A DNA stretch of 64,000 bases from Lingula anatina (GCF_001039355.2 NW_019775498.1:290312-354311), one strand, 5' to 3'; counted from the first letter of the stretch, positions 11,643 through 23,586 are shown. Program-made: numbers and translations. The notes: generated by a model from the letters alone, not told the origin.

Positions 11643-11843
11643 ATGGTCCTTGTGCGTACGCTTGAGGGTGATGAAATTGACAAATTAGACGAGGTGAAAC
11701 AACGAATAATGCAGTTTCATGATCACTGGTTATGCCATATTGACTGTAAACTATATAAGGACAGTAGCGGGAAAGTGATAGCAATTGAAATCCACCTAGA
11801 GTGTAGATGCGGTATGGCCCAGCATCAAGCTACTTTTTATTGA
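11643..11843 (+). CDS. Divergent small HCCC-family protein (66 aa)
   Basis: Single-exon member, the shortest of the family. An upstream in-frame ATG at 11568 is only about 5 bp after the TATA box and is probably not in the mRNA, so ATG 11643 is chosen. His26 or His28, Cys35, Cys54 and Cys56 match the family core (C-x18-C-R-C), and an extra Cys31 and His32 make a local H-x4-C-H-x2-C cluster. It ends directly after Ala-Thr-Phe-Tyr, about eight residues short of the usual Asn-Pro-x-x-Pro-x-Tyr tail. It has no Met-Gly start. Function unknown; weaker member but clearly related. Confidence 0.65.
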   Translation: MVLVRTLEGDEIDKLDEVKQRIMQFHDHWLCHIDCKLYKDSSGKVIAIEIHLECRCGMAQHQATFY

Positions 11844-12689
11844 ACTGAAAAATCGAAGTGGAGACTTTCTTCAAAAACTTTTCAAGATATCCGACATAAT
11901 TAATATGCACTGACATATTTCACATTATCGCAGAACTGTCCAGCTGTCATGTCCGTACATGCTCACAGAGAGCCACAGAAACTAACCACAAGCCTTACCT
12001 ATCCCCTATGTTGAACAATTTCCGGAGGTGCCGCTACGCAAGGGAGAAAACTGGTATCAATCCACCTGTTACTGAATACGCCAAAGGTACGTGTTAATGT
12101 ATGAGACCAGTGTAAAGATTACTAACTGTTAGGACCCATCTCACCCTTCCTGCCGCCTTGAGCGCTATGCACGAAACTACGATCAATTGGACAGTATATG
12201 ACACCTTTCATGGTACCATGCGAAAAGACATCCCGGTGGACATAGAGTGAGCACCAACAAGAAAAAACCACACAGACAGAACGTTAGAAGATTCTACTTA
12301 ATCAGTAGTGAACTAGTATTCAGTATAAACGACGCGGCTGAGCCTATGCTGGTTGATATATTGTGCTAGATTTAGTATAAATGAAGACGACATTGCGCTT
12401 GGTCTCACTTTACATATATATCAAACATTTTGTGGCACCACATCTGCAATGAATATCTCCAGTGACTTGGCCTGCCATGACGAAGGCTATATGACATTGC
12501 CGTGTTAGTGCTTACTCACTTCTATTCTAAACCTAGCTCCACTTCGATACTTACAAAGAAAAAAAACATTCTTTAACATAATCGATTTTTTGCGTTTTTT
12601 TCTTTATATTGGGCCCTGCTACATGGGAGTTATTTATTTAGTTTTAGATGTTGGCATAACGTTTGAAGATTATTTTATTATAGTAATTC
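11844..12689. other. Intergenic stretch, 3' flank of gene at 11643
   Basis: No gene seen. 11855-11990 is repeated at 13835-13960 (GTGGAGACTTTCTTCAAAA... AGAGAGCCAC), so the 3' flanks are shared between subfamilies. Confidence 0.5.
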
Positions 12690-12964
12690 TATCTCGCAAA
12701 CCCTATATTACTAGAAATAAACTGTCAAGTACAAAGAAATGCATTTTTTGCCAAGTAGTTTTCTTAAAATGTGTTAAATAAATCCAGTTTGAAAAAAGAT
12801 TGTTGTTTACTGTTGCCCTGTTGTGCATTTGATCTTTGATTTCTTCAGTATCCAGTGAAATATAGTTCTGTGAAGCGCTAATGATAGTAATACACTCATA
12901 CATATTTTGGTCCGTGAGACTCCACCCACCAGCTCTCTTGGAATGTCAATAAGGCTCCAATTGA

Positions 12965-13068
12965 CCAATCACTGGCGACTGGTGACGTTGCCACTTTTTC
13001 ATTGTAATGCGCAGAATGATTATTTTAAGAAATATGATGTTGGGAATTTTTGAAAATAGCCTATAAAA
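12965..13068 (+). promoter_or_regulatory. Promoter of class 2 gene at 13146
   Basis: CCAATCAC at 12965-12972, GGGAATTTTT at 13042-13051 and TATAAAA at 13062-13068. Over the 47 bp ending in the TATA box it differs from the sister promoter at one position. Confidence 0.65.
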
Positions 13069-13145
13069 GATTTTCTCTGTTTTTCGAAGACATTCAACTT
13101 ACCTCTTTGGATGTAATTTTTTGCAGTTAACTTATCGTATTTAAC

Positions 13146-13367
13146 ATGAACAAAGTATTTATTCGGAGGTATGAACGTTCTGAAAAGCATCTCATAAATG
13201 AGGCTTATATACTGCAGGGGCATGTGCCATATCGCTGTGTCGTGATCAGAGAAAATGTTTACGGCAGAGACTGGGAGATAGTGGCGGTGGACGTTTACGT
13301 TCTGTGTTACTGCGGAGGGTACCAGCAGAAAAACACACCCTTCAATCCAAAGATTCATCGGTATTAG
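13146..13367 (+). CDS. Small HCCC-family protein, class 2 (73 aa)
   Basis: Single-exon gene, 73 residues. The N-terminus is basic and aromatic (MNKVFIRRYER) and lacks the Met-Gly start of class 1. Core residues are His26, Cys31, Cys54 and Cys56 (H-x4-C-x22-C-Y-C); the loop between the first and second Cys is five residues longer than in most class 1 genes. A hydrophobic alternating stretch (IVAVDVYVL) before the C-x-C looks like a beta strand. The tail is Asn-Thr-Pro-Phe-Asn-Pro...Tyr, shared with class 1. The leader is about 50 nt from the predicted start. Function unknown. Confidence 0.75.
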   Translation: MNKVFIRRYERSEKHLINEAYILQGHVPYRCVVIRENVYGRDWEIVAVDVYVLCYCGGYQQKNTPFNPKIHRY

Positions 13368-14230
13368 ATTTCTACTCAAGTACAGAAAAATCGAGGTAGA
13401 GTCCTTTTTCATGAACTTTCTACTTACCTTACTACATGTATGCGCCTACATCTTCCACGCCGTTTGCCAAACTATCCAGCGATCAAGACAACCAGAGACT
13501 ACTGACCAGAGCTACCATTTACGATCAACTCCACTACACACTGGAAGGCATCGACCAGACATGAAGTACCAACAACAAGATAACAACAACATTAGACGAC
13601 CATAGTCCATCTGGAATACGCCAATGAGTGACCCGAGAGAATACTATGCTGCTTGCTTTACTGTATGAACTCTAATATGCCTGAGGACACCATTTTCAGC
13701 GTCAAACTGCCACCGTTTACATGGTACCCATCGCTGGTGAGTTACTGCACCTACCGCCACGTTCTAACAGCCTAAAACAGCAATATAATGTGTAACTCTT
13801 ACCTTGACAGTAACTCTGAAGTAATTCCATGGAGAAAGTGGAGACTTTCTTCAAAACCTTTTCAATATATCCGAGATAATAAATATGCACCGACATAGTC
13901 TACATTATCACAGATCTCTCCAGCTGTGCGTATATGCTCCCAGAGAGCCACTGAAACTAACCTATATTTATAGAAACAAAATGTCACATACAAAGAAATG
14001 CATTCTTTAACAAAGTAGTTCTCTTAATATTAAAATGAGTGAAATAAATTCAGTGTGAAAAAAGATCGTTGTTTTCCGTGGCTCCGTTGTGCATTTGACC
14101 TTTGATTTCTTCAGTATCCAGTGAAATATAACTTTTTGAATCACTAATGATGGCGATACTCTTATACATATTTTGGGCCGTGAGACTCCACCAACCAGAA
14201 CTCTTGGAATGTCAATAAGGCTCCAATTGA

Positions 14231-14328
14231 CCAATCATAGGTGGCGTTGCCACGCCTTTTTATGTAATGCGCAGAATGATTATTTTAAGAAATATGATGA
14301 TGGGAATTTTTGAAAATAGCCTATAAAG
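14231..14328 (+). promoter_or_regulatory. Promoter of class 2 gene at 14397
   Basis: CCAATCA at 14231-14237, GGGAATTTTT at 14302-14311 and TATAAAG at 14322-14328. Confidence 0.65.
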
Positions 14329-14396
14329 GAAGATTTTTTCTTAATTTTTCAAAGACATTCAACTTAGCTCTTTGGATGTAAATTATCATATTTAAA

Positions 14397-14615
14397 ATGG
14401 TCAAGAAGTTTATTCGGAAGTTTGAACTTTATGAAATAGACAGTATAGACGAGGATCGTATACTGCGGCAACATAGGCCATATTGTGTCGTGGTCAAAGA
14501 AAATGTTTACGACAGATACGGGGAGATAGTGGCAGTTAAAGTCTTCGTTCTGTGTTACTGCGGACGGTTCAAGCCGAAAAACACACACTTCAATCCAAAC
14601 ATGCCTCGGTATTAG
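14397..14615 (+). CDS. Small HCCC-family protein, class 2 (72 aa)
   Basis: Tandem sister of the gene at 13146, 72 residues, one exon. Core residues are His26, Cys30, Cys53 and Cys55 (H-x3-C-x22-C-Y-C); one codon is missing between His and Cys compared with the sister. The N-terminus is basic (MVKKFIRKFE), followed by an acidic patch (residues 15-20). It ends Pro-Arg-Tyr. It differs from its sister at 30 replacement codons but only 4 silent ones, while the promoter next to it is nearly unchanged. Function unknown. Confidence 0.75.
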   Translation: MVKKFIRKFELYEIDSIDEDRILRQHRPYCVVVKENVYDRYGEIVAVKVFVLCYCGRFKPKNTHFNPNMPRY

Positions 14616-15421
14616 ATTTCTACTGAAGTACAGAAAATCTAACCCGATACACGCAATACATGTATGCGCGTAAATCCCCCACGCTGTTTGCCAAACCATC
14701 CAGCGATCAAGACAACCAGAGACTTTTGACCAGAGCTACCATTTACGATCAACTTCACTACACTGGAAGGTACCAACCGGACATGGAGTACCAACAACAA
14801 GATAACACCCCACAGATAGAACATTAGACGACCCTTGTCCATTTGGACCATGAAATGCCCTAGTGAATACTATGCTGGTTTATTTACTGTATGAACTCTT
14901 ATATGCCTGAGGACGCCATATTCAGCGTCAGACTGCTACCGTTTACATGGTACTCATCACTGGTGCTTTACTGCACCTACCGCCATGCTCTCAGCCTAAA
15001 GCAGTAATATAATGTGTAACTCTTACCTTGACAGTGACTCTGAAGTAATTCCATGGTAATAATCCTACGAAGTTATCATAAACTGCTTTCCATGTTCCTT
15101 ACTGATATAAAAATCAATACCAGTACTATTTGCGTTTTGCTTTATTTTTCATTGCACCACTGAACGCGGCTAAACATAAGACTGTTATTTAAAATATTGG
15201 CATTTTCGGGTGCAGCGACACAAATGTGGCTGCCTCAGAAATTATAGGAATGTTAAAGGAGTACAGAAAAACATTTATATTAGCAAGTTTTCGAAGCAAT
15301 TTTCATATTCTGAAGTCGTGATACATAAGGGTGTCGGGTGGTCGGCTCATGCTTAAGTTAAATCCACTTTATGCTGCAGCTTGTAGTACTGCAGTAAACG
15401 CCACGAAGATGTTTACCTCAG

Positions 15422-15623
15422 GTCGCATTCACAGCAAAGTTGATCCGCTGACTAACAGATCCACAGGTCAAATATGGCTGACCCACTTGAAAGCTTGCCT
15501 CATAATTCCGCAGGGAATATTTTCAGTGTTTATTAGGGGATAATGCGGCAACCTTTAAGTGGGTGGGCCATACTTGATCCTCGGATCTGTTAGTCCGCGG
15601 ATAAACTTTGTTGTGAATGCGGC
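15422..15623. mobile_element. Foldback (inverted-repeat) element
   Basis: Arm 15422-15509 (starting GTCGCATTCACA) pairs with 15538-15623 (ending TGTGAATGCGGC), with roughly 80 percent match and a 28-bp loop. It has no coding potential and is probably a decayed non-autonomous element or foldback repeat. Confidence 0.6.
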
Positions 15624-16852
15624 ATTAATGTGAGAGTCAGTAGCACTTCAAGACCCTTGTTCTAAATAAGTCAGATCATCACAGGTGAGACACTTGATGC
15701 CATTTCGAACTATGTTTACCGAAAAGGCTTACACAAATTTGAACCCCTGGGAACGATCACTAGCGAGTGGACCTGCTGCTGCTGAAGGTCACTTGTTGAT
15801 TGAAAAGCTTCTTGCAACTTGTCCATCCCCACTTCATGTTTAAATGAGAATTCTCTCCGTGAATGTTCTCCGTTTGTGACGAGATCTTAAACCATCGGTG
15901 GGGACATTCAGGCTCTGGCACCAACTATCGTGAGCATGCAATAGCAAAATTATGCTAAGATTGTCCTCCACACAAACTAATAAGATGGCAAGAAGTAAGA
16001 TGCCCTTTAAGTGCAAAGACAACATTTCAATTGAAATTAATCTAAATTATATTGAAATAAAATTTTAAGAGACTACAGTACTATAAGTAAATCCGTCTTC
16101 CTTGTATCAACCATGCATTTCAAATTTTCCAAGATGGCGACGTATTCAAAGATGGGTCGGGGGGGGGGGGTGATTTTCCCGATTTTTAAATTACAAAAAC
16201 AATTAAGGTACTTTGGAATAAATTAAGTACCTTAAATAGCTAATATATAAGGCTAAGTACCAAAAACGTAATGTCTATAACTTTAGTTAAACCTAAAATT
16301 ATGCTTGGCAATAACAAATTTAACTCGGAACAAGTAGATGACTACTGTAGATCAGAGTGTTCCAAATGTTGGTATGTCAAAACAAATTTCCTGTTACCCT
16401 TCAGTGCGTATTATTCCAGAGTTAACACACCAGGGTTTGTTGCACTGCGTATGCGTTTCATTTTGGGACCAAACGGGTTTAGATAGTATTAGCATTTCCG
16501 AAAATGCCTATACCATACAATCGATACCACGTGTCGGGTGTTAGTCAGCTGATTGGCCGCCTCACCGAACCAATATAAAACTGATATTGTGAAAGACTGC
16601 CAAGGCTCTTTTGTTATTATAATATGTTTATAAGATGGGTGTCAAAATTCTTAAAGGTCAGCAGTATTTGTGTACGTTATGCTGTGTATACACACAAAGC
16701 CATATGTTTAATGTGATTGAGATCTACAAGGGAAATGAAATTAATATTTCATCTAGGGAAATAATTCTGAATATTTTGAAGCCCAAGGTAATCAATTCAA
16801 ATCTACCAGACAGACAAAATAAATTGTAATAAAATATCATGCAATAAAAAGA

Positions 16853-17170
16853 GAAGTCTCTCCGACTGCCATGGAGACAGAGGCATAAATCAGCCAACGG
16901 CAGTGGATGTGTTAGTTGAGACCTCTCTGACAATCACGGAGACTGAGACATATCCTAGAGAGAGTCGTTGTGTTAGTTGAGGCCTCCCTGACAGACATGA
17001 AGACATGAGACATGAATCATCCAGTGACAGTGGTTGTGTTAGTTGAGGCCTCTCTGACATGAAGGCAGAGACTTGAATCATCCAGTGACAGTGGTTGTGT
17101 TAGTTGAGGCCTCTCTATAACAGAGACGAGGACGTTAATCACTCAATAAGAGTCTTTGTGTTAGATGAGG
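16853..17170. repeat. Minisatellite, about 60-66 bp units, five copies
   Basis: Each unit carries GTGTTAGTTGAGGCCTCTCT or a variant and a GAGACATGAATCA-like part. Several units keep all frames short; no protein is implied. Confidence 0.8.
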
Positions 17171-17231
17171 TATCAGTATCCTTTCTTTTGTTCGTCCTTG
17201 TGTGTACTTACCTTAAATCATTTGTAGTCTT

Positions 17232-17514
17232 CCCGCACGAAAACGCAGTAGATACTCCAGCGCCGTAGACTACTGCAATCATACTGCAAACATGTCTCAA
17301 ATCTGCTTCGATTTGGGACCTAATTAGCATATTTGAAACATGCTTCTATCATGCTGCTAATCTACTGCATTAATGCTCCTCTCTGTACAAACCTATGTAC
17401 TTTTTGGAGTAGAATTGCAGTAGGCTATACTGCATTTTTACTGCAAATATGCTCCACACCACTACTTCGTTAATGCATCTTCGCTACTTCGATACTACTG
17501 CATTTTCGTGCGGG
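17232..17514. mobile_element. 283-bp MITE-like element with 20-bp terminal inverted repeats
   Basis: Left end CCCGCACGAAAACGCAGTAG; the right end read in reverse is the same with one change. The inside is rich in ACTGCA words. No clear target-site duplication is visible, so the superfamily is left open. Confidence 0.65.
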
Positions 17515-18101
17515 TTAGTACCATAGCATATCATACATTTCTAAGTTATGGCCATAATTTATACAATGTGCCATTCAATTCAACACGAACTGGTGGTTCT
17601 GTCGGAATTATTAAACATACCACATTTATCAAGAACAAATAACTTTTATCAAATGTGCTGGGTATTGTTTCTTTTTAATTTCAATAATTATAAATGTAAA
17701 TGTTTATCACTCAAAATGTAACGTCGAAAACATCAATATCCAAAATGTTGCAGTGAAGGTTTCAGGAGTTATGAAATCAAACTGTATTCTATGTGTTCTT
17801 TCCAAATCTCTACAGACATAAACATTTAAGTACCCCATAAAGTCTTCATTGTCACTGTGTAGATTGTATAATTGTCTGAAGCAGCGCCACAAATACATTA
17901 TCGTATCTATATATTCTCCATCAATATCGACTATGAACAGAAAGTATTGACGGTTGGAACTCTGAGAGTGTAGGTAACAGATTACTTACACCACGAAATA
18001 ATCACAATGTTTTAGAAAAACTATCAAAGGGATAAAACGGGCCATCTTAGCAAGCTCACTTCGTGTAATCCCACTTCTAGTTTATTCTTAACCACCGTCC
18101 T

Positions 18102-19010
18102 ACAGGCCTACCCAACTACCAGACTCGGCACCTACGGATCCAGAATAAACTGGTATATCAGACCACACTACCCGTTTTCAAGGTGTGTGTCAGATCGCAT
18201 TACAGAGTATCAGCCACCACACCGATTTTGCCTGGTGCGCGATGTGATAGCGATGATCCTAGTAATAGATAGACCCCGAGTCAGCGAGGGTTATGTGGCA
18301 TACACGGGTGCGAAGCACGAGTGGATGTCACATTACCCTCGCTGACGAGGGATCTATCTTATTTAGACCACGGGTCCATTAGCGGGTTATAACGCATTCA
18401 TGCGAGACGTGCGGTTATGCGAGTTACACCACGTCTGAATCTTTTGTTCTTCACTTCCACCGTGGTCTAAAGCGGGGTTGGAAAGTAATGCATCTCATCT
18501 TGATTCATGCGCTGCTGCAATTTTCCCTGTTTATGCTAAAAATCTGACAATACCGCAATTTTTGACATAAAATTTAGGTTCGAACATAGCCAATGATGTT
18601 TTGTAAATAAGAACTTGCAAACTTATATATTCATTTAGAAAAGTAAATCTGATTTTGATAGCGGAAGCATATTCTGTCGGGGGTTAAATATTTTCTGGAC
18701 GAGATTCAGTGAGTCGTCTGTCGCCATGTTGTCACTCGGAACTACTCCGATGTCTCCGCACTCGACAATAGTATGGAGCTTGCGGAATGAGCCGAGGATT
18801 GCCGATTTCCATGTTGTTGTATTCATACGACTCCTACTTGACGAAAACGAGGCGCGATACCCGGATGACAGGTAGGCTTACAAAATTTGTGATGGGGTAT
18901 GATACTCTGTAATGCGATCTGACACACACCTTGAAAACGGGTAGTGTGGTCTGATATACCGGTTTATTCTGGATCCGTAGGTGCCGAGTCTGGTAGTTGG
19001 GTAGGCCTGG
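18102..19010. mobile_element. 909-bp DNA transposon with 111-bp terminal inverted repeats
   Basis: Arms 18102-18212 and 18900-19010 are inverted copies differing at only a few positions; both begin with AGGCCTACCCAACTACC after one or two variable bases. TCCT at 18098-18101 is repeated at 19011-19014 as a target duplication. Sister unit B is empty at this site (CCGTCCTATATACACC near 21070). Inside are two further hairpins, 18267-18298 with 18329-18359, and TTTAGACCACGG at 18362 with its inverse at 18460. No transposase is coded, so it is non-autonomous. The superfamily is not assigned. Confidence 0.85.
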
Positions 19011-20306
19011 TCCTATATGCACCACGAGCTCGGCACAATATAATAAAACCATGTCAGGTGGATAGCACCATCTTAAAAGCCATCTACAAAATCAGATATC
19101 AACTAAATAATTCTAACATACTTCTAAATTTGCCACTTTTTTTTTGCTTTTCTAATATATCTATTGTACTAACACGCATATAAATAAAGTAAATGACATT
19201 ATAAGACGACATTATAAGAACCATTTAAACCAAAAATAAAGCATTTGAATTATAGAATATGATTTGACAGTTATATGGGCTGTAAAAGCTTTGGTTTTAA
19301 TTATGAAACGCTTTTGGTTAAGAGCGGATTTTGAATAGATTATAATGTTGATGTTAATGCAGTTAATTTTAAAAAGGTAAAAGTTGTATTATAAGTATTA
19401 CGTCACAAAAAAAGCATCGTTTGTTGGTAGTTTGATATGACTAGTAGTGTTCTCTGAAAAATCTAATTATTATTTAGAATTAACTGACTTTATATTAAAG
19501 TTATAAACCGGTTCAGTTTACTCTGGCAGAATTTGTTGTAAAATATTAGAAGCGCACTTTCAATAAAGGTAACCTGTAAATGTACCGACACGGTGCATAT
19601 ATCTAGAATTTTATCCCTTTATTTTTTATTCTTGTTATGTGAATCAGACACAGCTTTCATGTTACTGACAAATATATCACACTTCACTTCACATTACACA
19701 GATAAAATACATAATTAATTCCTTATCTTTTGTGTAATTTCAGTTTATAACAGGGATTGCTGGAATTTTATTTATCCTTATCTTTTTGGTATGGTTTCTA
19801 CGACACGGTTGTAACAGAAACGTTTACAATTTATAAATACTTATTCCTTGTTATTATTTCTGTGACTCGTAAAAAACAGAGACATTTAGATTTAATTAAA
19901 TGATTGTTACTCATTGGTATTTTTACGGCTTGTCAAGAACAGGATTGGTTAAGAATAGTGGCGTTTTTTTCCAAAGAATTGGATTTTTTCTCAATCAGCA
20001 GCAATTGTTGTTTACAACCAATAAATAGGGATGTTGAGCATTTTGTTATTTATTACTCTGAGGTATCATTTCTACGGCACTAGATTAGAGATTGTAAGAA
20101 ACTGACTAATCCTTACTCTGGTGTGATTCTTTGGCATGTTTCGAACAGGTGCGTGTATATTTTGATTAATTCGTACTTGACGGTATGGTTTCTTTGACGC
20201 GTCGATAAGAGCGCTGTTTACATTTTATCTTGCTACAAAATAAAACGCGTTCTGCCTTAGTCTGTTTGACACTTATATGGAACCAGTCTGTGTGTAATTC
20301 TCTCAG

Positions 20307-20308
<2 letters not shown>

Positions 20309-20397
<89 letters not shown>
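20309..20397. repeat. (AT)n microsatellite followed by a T run
   Basis: About 74 bp of AT followed by 15 T, close to the end of unit A. Confidence 0.95.
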
Positions 20398-20481
20398 GAC
20401 CAATCTGAAGTTATCGCTGGGAGAATGATAAGGCGGTTGACTGCGCCACTTCGCTTCAAATAACAATCATTTAATTTATCA

Positions 20482-20553
20482 CAATTGTGAATGATAAATG
20501 TGATAAATTAAATGATAAATCATTTAATTTATCACATTTATCATTCACAATTG
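20482..20553. repeat. Perfect palindrome with 34-bp arms at the A/B junction
   Basis: Arm 20482-20515 (starting CAATTGTGAATGATAAATG) is the exact reverse complement of 20520-20553, with a 4-bp loop. TCATTTAATTTATCACA also occurs just before it as a direct copy at 20468. Confidence 0.9.
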
Positions 20554-21269
20554 AATGTTCATATCAAATACGCTGTATTTACTTTTACGTTCAAAAATTA
20601 TACCTAATACATTTTATCAATCCAAATGTAACGTCGAAATATATTAAAAGTTTACTTACAAAACTGCGTTTTTATCCAAAATACTGTAGGTCATCTAGGG
20701 TAACAGAAGTAACCAAGTCTGCTTCAGTATATCACATCATGAGTTCAAACTGCATTCTATCTCTACCTCCCCAATATCAAACCTATGTTCCACTCCTTAG
20801 TGTCTTCATAGTCACCGTGTGGGTTGCATATCAATGAGAACTGTGCATATTACAGCAGCGGCACATTATCATATGTATTCTCCATCAATACTGATATTGA
20901 GTAGAAAGTATTGACTGTTGGGATTTAATGATGACATATCTGTTTGAGAGTGCAGATACTGAATCTTTACATCACGAGGAAATCACAATATAATAGAACC
21001 ATATGCCAGGGGGATAAGATCCATCTTAGCTAGCGAACAGAGCCCTCACATTCAGCTTGTCCTTAACTACCGTCCTATATACACCACGGGATCATCACAG
21101 GAATATGGAATCATGCCAAGGGGCACCACCGTCTCAATTAGAACCTACAAAGTCAGGTATCATCCTGATAATTCTAGCATACTTATGAATTTGCCCCTTT
21201 TTCACTTTTCTAATATTGCAACTGTACTTATAAATGGTATGAATAAAATAAATGACATTATATGGCAGC

Positions 21270-21274
<5 letters not shown>

Positions 21275-21331
<57 letters not shown>
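21275..21331. repeat. (TA)n microsatellite
   Basis: About 57 bp of TA, also present at the homologous place in unit D (37806). Confidence 0.95.
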
Positions 21332-21333
<2 letters not shown>

Positions 21334-23455
21334 CTCAATTTGAAACTTATCTGAAAAATATCAGAACTGCTACGTTATATGAATATTAATCGTTTATTAT
21401 GTACTCTCGTATTTGCCTTAACACATTTGATATAATGTGATTTTGGGTGCATTATAACACAAAAGAAAATATAATCATTGCTGAACATGACATTAAATAG
21501 ACAGCAGAGAAGGAAAATGTGAAAAACAACTAACAAAAACTATTGCAAAATTATTCACATTAAAAATTTTGATAGAATCAATAATTTTTGCAACATATCC
21601 AGTTAGGCAGATATTGTACACACACGCACAAAAAAAAATTCCAAAATCCTACTTTTCGAAAGGGGCATGCTTTATTGAAATACAAAGCCAATGAAAACAT
21701 TTAAGGAAAAAACATGGCAAGACAATCAATGGCTTAAGAGGCCAGTGTTCTCTGAAATGAAATGTAACTATTATTTATAATTAACTTACATCATATTAAC
21801 GTTATAAACTTGTTCAGTTTACTATGGCAGAATATACTGCAAAACATCAGAAGCGCACATTTTTCTAACATCTTATGCATTTTTTCATGCTTTTAATATA
21901 CATCAGACTGCATTTAAATTAAATTTGACAAATACATTACACTCACGACGCATTATACACATACAATACATTATTAATTCATTATCTTTGGTGTGATTTC
22001 AGTTTATAACGGCATTGCTAAAATTTTATTTATCCTTATCATTTGGTATGTTTTCTACGACACGTCTGAGACAGAGACGTCTACATTTTATAAATTCTCA
22101 TTCCTTGGCATTTTCCTGTGACTCGTGAAAACAGAGACATTTAAACTTAATTAATGAGTTCTTACTCCTTGGTTTTTTTTCTACGACTTGTCAAGAACAG
22201 GAATGGTCAAGAATAAAGTGGTATTTTTTTTCAATCAGCAGCAATTGTTGTTTACCACCAATATATAGGGTTGTTGATCATTTTATTATTTTTTACTTAT
22301 TGATGCCGTTTTTAAAGCACATCACCAGAAATTGTAAGGATTCTAGGGCATGTTTAGAACAGGAGCGTGTATATTTTGGTCAATTCATATTTTTGGTATG
22401 ATTTCTTCGACGCGTCGATAAAAATGGTTTTGCATTCTATCGGTTCTTATTACAAAATAAAAAGCGTCCTGCATTTGTTTGTTTGACACTAATATGGGAC
22501 AGATTTGTGTGTAATTCTCTCAACAGTAGTTTTTTATTTAACCAATTGAAGTTATCGCTGGGCAAAAGATAAGCCGTTTAACAGCGCCACTTCACTTCAT
22601 ATGATGCCGTGATTGAGAACGATTTTGAACTACTTATTAGGTAAACAAAAAAGGAGTGGTTCAAAGAAAGATAAATCTAACACCTGCAGATATTTGTTCA
22701 GTGAAGGGTTTCAGCTGTTTAGGAAAGGTAATTGTGAAATAATAAAATTTACTTTGTTAAAGAAGCAAATGCCATATACAATATCGAAAGACGTTATATA
22801 TAACGCTGTTTGCTACCTAGTTGTCTGGTCAACTTATGTTGCAGGTTTCTATATGTATGTCGTTTATGTACATTCTATCAGACATACTGTATTGGTAGTG
22901 TGTATTTGTGAAAAATCAGTTATATAAGCCACATCGAATTGGATGCATGTATTTGCAAGGAATCAGATCTTCTAATTTCGTAGAAAAAGATCTGTATCTG
23001 ACTTTCAATGGTATCCAGATTTTAGAAACTAGTTATATAAGAAGGGACAAATATATCCCTTAATTTTTATAAGTTCGGTTTTATAAGTAACTGATTTTAT
23101 GAAAATGTTTTTTTCGTGGTCTGTAGAAAGAATGACAAAACAGACACAAGAATAACGAGAGTCTGACTCGACGAAAAAAAACATTTTTCTTGATATTAAG
23201 ACTAAATAAACAGAGTCACGCACGGCCATTCGATCCACCTTACACAGACCTTGGTCACTTGAATGGCTATTTTGCGCTCATGTTCCACACTTGAGGAACA
23301 TGAAACTAAACCAAACGAACACTTGGTACTCGTTTTATCAGACATTTTAACCCTGACAATCCCACATCTGTCAACCAATATTCTAAAACACCAACCTCAT
23401 TACCTATACAATACATCCACCAAACACAAATGCGCAGAATCCGCTCCGCCCCTTA

Positions 23456-23586
23456 CCAATCACAAATTCTTCTCAAAATGATTCACCCTCTTACCAAAAA
23501 CAATCACGGCACACAATATGAGAGACTGACGTTAATATTTGAATACACTATTAAGTAAATATTTGGAGTGAACAGGCTGTATAAAA
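23456..23586 (+). promoter_or_regulatory. Promoter of small gene at 23642
   Basis: CCAATCAC at 23456-23463 and TATAAAA at 23580-23586. The region upstream of both this gene and the gene at 31448 has CCAATCACAAATTCTTCTCA, probably a shared proximal element. Confidence 0.65.

Larger units (their letters stand above)
12690..15115 (+). repeat. Two tandem 1.25-kb units with class 2 genes
   Basis: The block at 12690-13620 recurs at 13960-14870, and the genes are offset by 1251 bp (13146 and 14397). The shared upstream part includes GGAATGTCAATAAGGCTCCA and the promoter. The shared 3' part includes CATGGTAC followed by CTCATC or CCATC, and CTTACCTTGACAGT. A more decayed copy lies at 7690-8500. Confidence 0.85.
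17560..20465. repeat. Segmental unit A (no small gene)
   Basis: Matches the 5' half of units B, C and D: AAATGTAACGTCGAA at 17715, the TCACAATGTT... block near 18005, and at the end the GCGCCACTTCGCTTCAAAT block at 20441. It stops there, before the part that carries a small gene in the other units. It contains the 909-bp transposon at 18102. Confidence 0.75.

Noticed and set aside
13090-13140. TTTTTTGCAG before the ATG of the gene at 13146, like a splice acceptor
   Set aside because: Absent in the sister gene at 14397, where leader and TATA spacing are otherwise alike; a leader intron here would have to be shorter than usual.
20487-20837. 116-codon frame at the start of unit B
   Set aside because: Broken in units C and D at homologous positions; begins within the palindrome.
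22613-22927. 104-codon frame upstream of the gene at 23642
   Set aside because: The unit C copy (near 30430-30730) has deletions and stops, and a TTG-like start context; no constraint.
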